Source of the DNA: an uncultured archaeon
GTDB taxonomy: Archaea; Thermoproteota; Nitrososphaeria; Nitrososphaerales; CALBXV01
Direction of reading: 5' to 3'
DNA: 32,662 bases
Assembly (NCBI GenBank): GCA_937890045.1
Contig: CALBXV010000239.1
Coordinates: 1-32,662, forward strand
Below, piece by piece: positions 21,947 to 30,000 of this stretch; the stretch's first letter is position 1; each line of letters begins with the position of its first letter. The position numbers and the translations under genes were made by a program. The notes beneath the pieces are model-generated. The model was not told where the DNA came from and ran no database searches. It worked only from the letters and a program-made list of their open reading frames with translations.

Positions 21947-22109
21947 TATTAGCAGATCAAAAGAGCATTACAAGTATCATTCCATGTTTAGTAGTATTTC
22001 TTTTGTAGTATGTTATAAGTGTGCTATTAGAGAATACTACGGCACTAAAACAAAGGCGGGAAACAAATGGAAAAGAGAGCAAAAGGCGGGGAAGCTATTC
22101 GGGCGTTAA
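21885..22109 (+). CDS. Small zinc-finger protein
   Basis: The 74-residue product overlaps the helicase gene by 62 bases and the resolvase gene by 43. It has two cysteine pairs, C15-x2-C18 (CRMC) and C43-x2-C46 (CYKC), about 25 residues apart, a standard zinc-ribbon spacing, and a Lys-rich C-terminus. It is probably a nucleic-acid or protein adaptor for replication. No family assigned. Confidence 0.75.
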   Translation: MLKIERIEKTEQATCRMCKSDISRSKEHYKYHSMFSSISFVVCYKCAIREYYGTKTKAGNKWKREQKAGKLFGR

Positions 22110-22585
22110 CCTACTACCATGCTTTTATAGGTATAGACCCTGGACAAGATGGTGGTATAGCTTTAAATCATAATGCGGCATGGTCTTCACATAGGTATCC
22201 CAAGAACAAACCTATAAGAGAAGTTTTCTCTTTATTGAATAAACTTATTCGTGAGGCCGAGATAAAAGAAAAAACAATACACATATTTCTTGAGCATGCT
22301 CACTCTATGCCGGGACAAGGCGTTGCAAGTACATTTAAGTTTGGTATGAATTATGGTATATGGGTTGGATTAACCGCAAATAGAGACATCACAATAGTCT
22401 CTCCTCAGAAATGGCAAAGCATTTACGATGGTTTACCTAGGGTTTATAGTGACAGGAAAAGAATGTTAAAGCAGATAGCAAAAGAAGTCGTTGGTGACAG
22501 CGGCAATTCCCCAACTCTATGCACTGCTGATGCAATATGCATAGCAAACTATGGAAAGGAGGCTTGGATTGAAGCTAGAAAATAG
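22067..22585 (+). CDS. RuvC-like Holliday junction resolvase
   Basis: The 172-residue protein has an RNase H-like fold with RuvC-type motifs: IGIDPGQDGGIA (D24), FLEHAHSMPGQGVAST (E76), FKFGMNYGIWVG and CTADAICIANYG (D155). It should cut four-way junctions and branched replication intermediates before packaging. The length matches phage RuvC-like resolvases. The start is inside the zinc-finger gene, with GCGGGAA before the ATG. Confidence 0.9.
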   Translation: MEKRAKGGEAIRALTYYHAFIGIDPGQDGGIALNHNAAWSSHRYPKNKPIREVFSLLNKLIREAEIKEKTIHIFLEHAHSMPGQGVASTFKFGMNYGIWVGLTANRDITIVSPQKWQSIYDGLPRVYSDRKRMLKQIAKEVVGDSGNSPTLCTADAICIANYGKEAWIEARK

Positions 22586-22793
22586 GGATATTGAGATAAG
22601 AGCAGATAAAGAGGTAGGTGACAAGTGGATAGGATACCAACACTTTGTTATTGATCATATATATTTGCAACACCAATTTGAATTAATACTAAAGCCAGTT
22701 AAAATTGGATTAATGGTAGTACCATATAGCCAATTTATATTGACGATAAATTTCTTTAAGATATTTATCCAATTTGGATTGGGAGCTAGATAA
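22569..22793 (+). CDS. Small unknown protein, probable TTG start
   Basis: An ATG exists at 22551, but the perfect AAAGGAGG at 22555-22562 lies inside that version and points 6 bases on to TTG at 22569. I therefore prefer a 74-residue product. The N-terminal half is charged and the C-terminal half is hydrophobic (PVKIGLMVVPYSQFILTINF, FKIFIQFGLGA), possibly membrane-associated. It ends in a TAATG overlap. No family recognised. Confidence 0.65.
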   Translation: MKLENRDIEIRADKEVGDKWIGYQHFVIDHIYLQHQFELILKPVKIGLMVVPYSQFILTINFFKIFIQFGLGAR

Positions 22794-22900
22794 TGGATAT
22801 CAAGAGTGAGTTATATGAAATGCTTAAGATTATTAGACAGATACAATATCAGATAGAACAGCTTTCAAAAAAAATAGAACTTTTATTTAAAGAACGATAG
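22793..22900 (+). CDS. 35-residue helical mini-protein
   Basis: A short ORF starts by TAATG coupling to the previous gene. The product (MDIKSELYEMLKIIRQIQYQ onward) has a regular heptad-like spacing of Leu/Ile and is probably a coiled coil. It is the last plus-strand gene, and its final 10 bases form the 5' strand of the following RNA helix. No family recognised. Confidence 0.66.
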   Translation: MDIKSELYEMLKIIRQIQYQIEQLSKKIELLFKER

Positions 22901-22965
22901 CATACTCATTTGGGGGAGTAGTAAGACGTTTGCTCCTTTCTATACTACTCTCTCGCTGTCGTTCT
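22891..22965 (+). ncRNA. Nested double-helix element at the convergent gene ends
   Basis: The outer helix is 10 bp (22891-22900 with 22956-22965, one G-U) and the inner helix is 12 bp (22912-22923 with 22943-22954, two G-U), with a 19-base loop. It fills the gap between the convergent early and late arms, starting in the last codons of the early arm. It is likely the 3' end of the early transcript, acting as terminator or exonuclease block. No T-run follows on the plus strand. The G-U positions favour plus-strand reading. Confidence 0.7.
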
Positions 22966-22976
22966 ATATTAATTCA

Positions 22977-25900
22977 CTAGATAGGAAACCCAAATGGTTT
23001 CTTTGCCATCCTGTAAAGCGTTTGTGGCCAGTATGTAACCCATAATGGTAGAAACAATCTTAGGAATCCACTCATTCCATCACCAAGACCCCATAACACT
23101 TTGTCTTCATCGCTTAGAGCCATTAAAAAAGCAGTTCTAAGTGCCATTCTATATGTGAAAGCAAGGTATGGATTTTCTCCTCCTCTGACTGCTCCCTTAA
23201 ATATATTCCAAGAAGGTGTTTTTCTAACAAAAGCATTCATAATTGGGAGTGATTCTATTATCGTATTCAAAATAGAAAGTGCATGTCGTGACATTAGAAG
23301 TCTAGCATAGGCTCTAGCTTCAAGGTCTGCATTGGGATCATTAGGATCAAATGTCCTCCCCTCTCTAGACTCAGCATACATTTTTTGTATCTCATCTTTC
23401 ACTCTTCCCATATTATCTGAGAAATTCGCACCACCAGACCAAAAGGTTTTTGATAGTCTATAGTCATGCCACATCTGTTGAATTGCATATCCTTTATATT
23501 GCCATATAACATCACCACCACCACCTAAAGCATCACCCATGTGTACTTTAGTCATCCCAAAAAACATTTGCCTTACTGCCTTTCTAGCTATACTCTTAGC
23601 TTTGGGTGTTAAAAATCTAGATTGTACTTCAACAATTCTTTCGGTAGCCTCTCCAGTTATAGGGTCTTTATCTTGTATTGTTATTTTATCTACACCGTCA
23701 TCAACTCCGAGTATTCCTCTATCATCAGCTGCGAGAAGCTCCATTATAACGCCATGTCTTCTCATAAACTTTTCACCCTCAGTATAGGTAAAATATTTAG
23801 CCTTAGCACCAAACCAGAATGTCAACTTCCAACTAACCATCATTTTCAATCTATTGTCAGTAACATATCCCATTAAGTTGACAAACTTTGCTTCAAGTAT
23901 TTCTTGAGTATTTTCAGACTCAGGAGTTAATAGAAGATCAAGATATACTTCTCTTAGCTCTTCAAGGTCTCTCTTTTTTAATAAGTTTGCTGATTTTCCA
24001 GATTGTGCCTTAATAAGTTCTTTCTCAATATCTTTTAATGTTCCACCTGTATACCAAGCTCTTCCCTTTACTCCTACTATTTTACTTCTAACTGAAGCTG
24101 GAACATTTTTATCCTTTAGGAGTTTCTTCATATCCCTCCAACTCTTAATTCTTCTTAATTCTATCTTATTAAGATATGCGTCTAGCTCTGGAATCCCACC
24201 ATTCTTAATCCAATCTTCTCTATTCGCCCTAACCATTCTCATAAGACGAAAAAAGTTATTAGTTGGGAGAAACCCCATAAATGGTACAGGAATCTGAATA
24301 AATCCCGCATCCGTTAAGTCCGTCTCTTCTGATGTACCAACAGCATCGTTGAAGGCTTGAACTAATTCATCTGTTCCGACAGCCTGAATAATTGCTTTCC
24401 ATTCTCGATTGGCTTTAGAGTCTAGATTTGAAAGTATATTCATAGCATCCATCCATGTTCTATGCCCATGAACTACAAAGGGGTTAATACTCTGGGTTCT
24501 ATTTGTTAATGCCCCAGCAGCACCCAAGAATATAGAAGTTGTTAAGCCCCTGAGAAATGTTACAACTTTCGCAACAGAATGAGCATCATGCTTGACTCCC
24601 TCCATGCCCTCTTTGTTTAGAAAATCTGCCATCCTTTGAAATCCATAGTTCCAAGTTTTTCCACCGGGCAATGGAAGCCCAGCCTCTGCCGTAGGGTCGT
24701 TGAGTGCATACTTTAGCCTATTAATAATTCCATCAACGTGTGCTCTATAAAAATTCCTACCAACACCAGCAGCTTTATTTCTCTTGTTACTACCCTCCTG
24801 TTCCCCCAATTCTTTCATTTCTACTATAGTTTCTAAAGCATCAACAACTAATTCTTCTTTGAGTAAGGAATATTGAACTTGATTCATATACTCCTTGAGT
24901 ACATCACCATCCCTTCTAACTTTATTTACATCAGTCCAAGCTTTCCTGTGTTTTAACATAGCTGATTTGGCACCAACATTTATTTTACTAGCAGTTCCTT
25001 TATCTATTTCATTGGTAGTAGTTTTTCTTCTTATCTTTATAGATTCTACTAAACTCTGAAAAGTTTCTATCTGCTCATCATATTCTGTCTCTTCTTCTTC
25101 AGTAAGATCAGGAGTATTTTCTTTTCTTAATTCTATAGAGTCTATAGCATCCTTTAACATATCCATAATAACAAAATCTCTCCACATCCAAGGAAAGTAA
25201 TTTTCCTGCTTAGGATATGTATACATGTTAGAAGAGTTAATAAGACCATTTTTTGTTATAGATACTCTAATCTCAGCATTGTATACCTCAAGGAAAGTCT
25301 TTAATGATTCCTTAGAAGCTTCTGCATCAAGTTGTTTTAGTTCTGCTTCTGTATACTCCTCCTTCGGATTCCTCCCCTCGTCAAGCCTTTCTGCCATATC
25401 TATCTTTGCTTGAAAATCAAGTGCCTCTATAACTTCTTTAAACTTTGGCATAACATTTCGGAGCCTTACAGAGTTTCTTTTAGCCTGAGGTTGCACAACC
25501 TCGTCAAAAAAGTCTTTAAGTATAGACCTTTTTTCATTGATATGATCCCAAAAATTCATGTCTCTCATGTCCGCATTTAATGGATCAGAACGTGCAACAC
25601 CAGACATAATAGAATTATGAGGAGGATGCTCCATAGGATTTAAGTCTGAAAATATTGGCTGTTTATCAACTGAGTACTGAATACTTCTACGTTCTCTTGT
25701 TTTTGTTGACTTGTCGTACTTAGAATACCTACTAATTATTTCACCATGTGTTCCCCAACCAGAGGCTTCGTACCACCCACTCTCAAATACTTCTGATGCC
25801 TTGTGTAAGTTTGCCCTCTCCGCTGCTTTCTTAGGAGCAATCTTTTTATTATACCCAATATCAAAATAATATACTGGAGATTCCTTCTTATCGGCTCTTT

Positions 25901-27068
25901 GATGTGAAATTATATATGCATTATATACTTCTGGCCCACCAGTTCTTTCTCCTTGTTTTATCATTACATATTTATATATATATTGTCCAACCTGTTTACT
26001 ATGTACGCGACCAGAACTCTCACCCAACTTTTCCTTAATTCTTAATTCATTTAGAATGCCTATAATACCATGAGCCTCTGCTCCTGTGTTTGCTTTTCCG
26101 TATTCTCTTTTTAATGAAACATCCTTTACTGGAACTTTTTCAGGGTCTATAAATTGCACCTTACGAACAGTACCATCCATAATTTTGCTTCCAAGCTCAT
26201 CTCTATACTTGGCGTTAAGAGCAAGTTTAAGTTCGTTTCTGTTAATAACATGGTAGTCTACTGTCCCCTCAGTACCGTCCTTTAATATAATCTCACTTTG
26301 AATATTCTTACCCGGTTCTTGAGGAAGATCACCCAAGAAAAGTACTTCCCCCATTTCCTTAACATTTGTTTTAACTACAATACCACCCATAACCCAATCC
26401 GAAGACAATTCTCCTTGTGCTATTCTACGTCCAACAACATCTTCCATAAAGTTCTGAAATGCTGAATGAGCATTAATAAGCCTATCTGTATAGGGTGCTC
26501 TCGTGCTTCTAACTCTTTCAGTTAGTGATATAGCATTTTTAACAAATCTATTATACAAGCCCCATCTATCATAATTCATAGCACTATAGATTGCAGGCAT
26601 AACAGCCTTCTCTATTCTTTTCCACCAGCCCGCCTGCTCAGGGGCTATGTCACGAGTTTCATTCCTATCTTGTTCTATAAGCCTATCTAAGAGCCTTTCA
26701 GCACTTATAACGCTCTGTGGGCTACTTAAAAGAGACTCTCCCTCTCTTGCTGTCCCCAGGTAAGCATGTAGATAGTCTATAATACCATCAACTTTTGCTT
26801 CTGGGCCAATAGTTCCATTTGAAATAGCTCCATTCTCAAAAAGAAAATCAACTAGTTTCTTATGCATTCTCTTGTGTGCCTTATGAGCTTCTTTTGGAGA
26901 AACTCTTGTACCCTTTGCTTTTGAATACCCATAAGCCTCTGGTGTATTGGGATTACCGAGAAGCTTACCCACTTCTATTTGCACATCAAACAGATAGTCT
27001 TGCCCCCGTTGTGTCTCAGTAAAGTCACAAACATCTCTTACAGGTGCGCAGCTATCACCCTTAGCCAT
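22977..27068 (-). CDS. Giant virion-associated protein (polyvalent-protein-like)
   Basis: The start is ATG at 27068 in a TAATG overlap with the upstream giant gene, giving 1363 residues; a GTG at 27077 would add three. No enzyme motif is clear. Visible features (numbered from the GTG) are a helix-rich N-terminal half, an ENYFPWMWRDF segment near 626-636, Glu-rich coiled coil around 650-700, a hydrophobic stretch FLRGLTTSIFLGAAGALTN near 842-860, and a C-terminus with several amphipathic or hydrophobic segments (FLRLFLPLWVTYWPQ). This resembles ejected internal virion proteins and the large polyvalent proteins of phages. Tight coupling to the polymerase-bearing giant suggests they are packaged together. 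Confidence 0.75.
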   Translation of the reverse strand: MAKGDSCAPVRDVCDFTETQRGQDYLFDVQIEVGKLLGNPNTPEAYGYSKAKGTRVSPKEAHKAHKRMHKKLVDFLFENGAISNGTIGPEAKVDGIIDYLHAYLGTAREGESLLSSPQSVISAERLLDRLIEQDRNETRDIAPEQAGWWKRIEKAVMPAIYSAMNYDRWGLYNRFVKNAISLTERVRSTRAPYTDRLINAHSAFQNFMEDVVGRRIAQGELSSDWVMGGIVVKTNVKEMGEVLFLGDLPQEPGKNIQSEIILKDGTEGTVDYHVINRNELKLALNAKYRDELGSKIMDGTVRKVQFIDPEKVPVKDVSLKREYGKANTGAEAHGIIGILNELRIKEKLGESSGRVHSKQVGQYIYKYVMIKQGERTGGPEVYNAYIISHQRADKKESPVYYFDIGYNKKIAPKKAAERANLHKASEVFESGWYEASGWGTHGEIISRYSKYDKSTKTRERRSIQYSVDKQPIFSDLNPMEHPPHNSIMSGVARSDPLNADMRDMNFWDHINEKRSILKDFFDEVVQPQAKRNSVRLRNVMPKFKEVIEALDFQAKIDMAERLDEGRNPKEEYTEAELKQLDAEASKESLKTFLEVYNAEIRVSITKNGLINSSNMYTYPKQENYFPWMWRDFVIMDMLKDAIDSIELRKENTPDLTEEEETEYDEQIETFQSLVESIKIRRKTTTNEIDKGTASKINVGAKSAMLKHRKAWTDVNKVRRDGDVLKEYMNQVQYSLLKEELVVDALETIVEMKELGEQEGSNKRNKAAGVGRNFYRAHVDGIINRLKYALNDPTAEAGLPLPGGKTWNYGFQRMADFLNKEGMEGVKHDAHSVAKVVTFLRGLTTSIFLGAAGALTNRTQSINPFVVHGHRTWMDAMNILSNLDSKANREWKAIIQAVGTDELVQAFNDAVGTSEETDLTDAGFIQIPVPFMGFLPTNNFFRLMRMVRANREDWIKNGGIPELDAYLNKIELRRIKSWRDMKKLLKDKNVPASVRSKIVGVKGRAWYTGGTLKDIEKELIKAQSGKSANLLKKRDLEELREVYLDLLLTPESENTQEILEAKFVNLMGYVTDNRLKMMVSWKLTFWFGAKAKYFTYTEGEKFMRRHGVIMELLAADDRGILGVDDGVDKITIQDKDPITGEATERIVEVQSRFLTPKAKSIARKAVRQMFFGMTKVHMGDALGGGGDVIWQYKGYAIQQMWHDYRLSKTFWSGGANFSDNMGRVKDEIQKMYAESREGRTFDPNDPNADLEARAYARLLMSRHALSILNTIIESLPIMNAFVRKTPSWNIFKGAVRGGENPYLAFTYRMALRTAFLMALSDEDKVLWGLGDGMSGFLRLFLPLWVTYWPQTLYRMAKKPFGFPI

Positions 27069-30000
27069 TATCCACACACCCTTTCAGCTATCTTTTCAAA
27101 ATGTTTAAATTGAAAATCATATGCTGCATCGCTTGGCCTAACATGTTTCTTCTCTTTAATAGGCCCAACTAAATGTTTATGGAATAATCTACCATATGAC
27201 TTAACAATTTTAGGTGACATAAGCTGTATAGGTAATAATTTATGGCGAAATGCTACTTTCGTCTTCCTTCCTTTTTTATTTTTCTTTGCTGTACCTGATA
27301 AAAACTTTAGTGTTGCCCATGCCTGCGCACGAGGGCTTAGTTCATTCCATCGTGGCAGCCATTTTGCAATAAATTCTTGGAACTCTGTGTTGTATTCATA
27401 CTTTATTCCTTCTACATTTTTCATTGAGGTGCCAGCTCTTTCAAGCAGCTCCTCAAATTCGGCAGCCATCTCTTCCATCAATAAACTTCCTTCTCCCACT
27501 TCCACTGCCTTTTCTTTTGATTTCATATAGGTATTTATTTTACTCTCAACCAATGCATTTAAATCTTTAACGGCTTTAATATGAGCATCATCATACATCC
27601 ACCGTTCATACCTTAGCGGAGAGCCAGCAACACTTTCGTTTTCTATGAGTGGATTTAAGTCCATTAAAAGTTGGGGTAAAGATAATATGTGTTCAACTGC
27701 GGAGACATGATTATTTACTCGAATATCTTGCCATTGTAGATACATATTTCCTAATTGATGACCCATCCAAAACTTTAACTGCGGTGTATTCAGATCAAAT
27801 TCTTCTGTTAGTAGTTTTTGAACCTCTTTTGCTGGTCTAACATTTCCATCTAGATCAAAATATAAAGTTCTCAACTTACCTGACTCTTCAAATATATCTT
27901 CCATCGTCAGTCCCTTCATCCCCCGTCTGGTTTGACGTTCCCCCCTTCTTGTTGCAGCGTTCTTAAATGTATTAGATACCCCCAATCTTAATCCTCTTAG
28001 TACTTTACTTCTCATGGGTTGACCAGACAATGTTTTAAACATTCTAGAAGGAAGAAAATTCCAATCCATCTCAAACTCACCTAATAGCTGTTCTTTTGGA
28101 TTGTCAGTAGCCATAGATAAAAGGATTTCCATTTCATTCTCAAGAGTAGTTTCATGAATCAAATCTCTTCCTTGCTTAGCAACATCTTTTAAATATTTAA
28201 ATGGGACAGCTCTCCATTCCACCTTACCATCTTTGTCTTCTATTTTTGTAACAACATTATCTCCATTCTCAATGATAGTATTATACTCCTGCTCTGTCAT
28301 GTCTTCACTAAGGGGTATATAATCCATCCTAATTATATCCCTTGGGTCACGAGCAATAATTCGTTCACCCTTAGGAAGTATATTTGCACTAAGGCTTAAT
28401 TCTTTAGCTGCCATTGTAGCCATAACAACCTTTGCATTAACTATCATACCAGTAGCAATTTCTGCCATATTATTTCTAGAATAATAGTCACCAACAGCTT
28501 TTCCATTTGATAAACTTGATTCCCTTGTACTTCTTTTATATATAGTAAGTGGCTTTCTTTTCCTTCTGTTCTTCCAGTAGTCAGTTTTAGATAAGTTGCC
28601 CATAGCATCTATTAACCCCTTATCTTCGGGGACTTCTATAAAAGTTATATCACCATCATTATCTGCGTCAAGCAATACAAAGACATCATATTCAGACAGT
28701 CTTATAGTATCTCCTTGGAAGCCTTCGTAGAATGCTTGAACTCTTCTAGGCTCAACAACAGTAGGGCCAGAAACGGGTTGCCTGCTAATTAAAACATTAT
28801 ATTCTCTTTCTTCTAACCACTCATTTAGAACCTTTACCTTCGAGTGAAGATCATCCCAAGGAACTGCTTCTCCTAATCCTATACCTTGCTCTTTTCTATA
28901 ATCCCTTCCCACCCTTTCTATCATCATAGAATTTTGAGAAGAAATAAGAACACTCATCGGTTCTACTTCACGATGACCTCTAGGTTTAATAAATGTTTTG
29001 GTTCCTCTCATCTTGTCAGTTCTAAGCTTAAAAAGACCATTAATTAAGAATTGATTTGCTAACATATGAGATAACTGATTGGATACCTGAGGTAACATAA
29101 CTCCCCAGCCATCATCAAATAAGTCTAAGTAAGCATCTAATTCGGTAGGCATTTGACCATCAGCAAGTTCTGTCTTTAAATAGTCTCTAAGAACTTGTGG
29201 ATTAGTCCTAAAATTCATTAACAAATCCATATATCTTTTACCTGTTTCCTTAATATGTTTTTCTAATGCATCTAAGTATTCAACGCCTTCAGGAAAACTT
29301 GCGAGATCATTAGTCATTAACATATCATGAACAAGTACTGGGTGAGGAGCTGTAGTATTTGATTTATACGGCTGGATTAAAACCCTTGTTGCATCTTCGG
29401 GTAACTCATGAATACCATCTACTCCATGTGTAAAGTCTCGTGTATACCTACCAGAGACATCTTTTACCTCATTTCTAGTAGCAAATGAGTCAAACTCTGA
29501 ACCCTCTATCTCAGTACCAGTCTCATCAAGCATAATAAAAATAGCTTTTCTACCTGTTCCCTTTAGTTTAGCAAATGGAATATCAGAACCCTTCTTAAAA
29601 AACATGGTTCCATTATCAGCAGACATCTCTAACATCTTAATTGCAATATAGCTGTTCCCCCCATCCTCAAGATTCCGAATAACTGTCTTTGAAACTGCTC
29701 TATGCTCAGGCTTGACACCAAGTAATTCACCCCTCTGGTTGAGCTTGCTAGCGGCAACATACATGAAACCATCTTGACTATATCCCTCTCCAACTTCGGG
29801 ACGTTTCTCAATCTCAACATCAACCAACCCATCTCTGCCTTCTACTTTTATCTCAATATCTTTATGATCTGCCCATACTACTTTTCTTGATCCTGAGCCT
29901 ACTACAGCAGTACCCTCGCTAAAGTCAAGTCTTAACCTGTTGACCGTATCAGCCACGCCATCGGCAGCCTGCCTGGCGAGGTAGTCGTTCCCTTTTGTGG

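Noticed and set aside
22551..22568. ATG start at 22551 for the gene ending at 22793
   Set aside because: The AAAGGAGG at 22555-22562 lies inside this version and is ideally spaced for TTG at 22569. I kept the shorter form, with moderate confidence.
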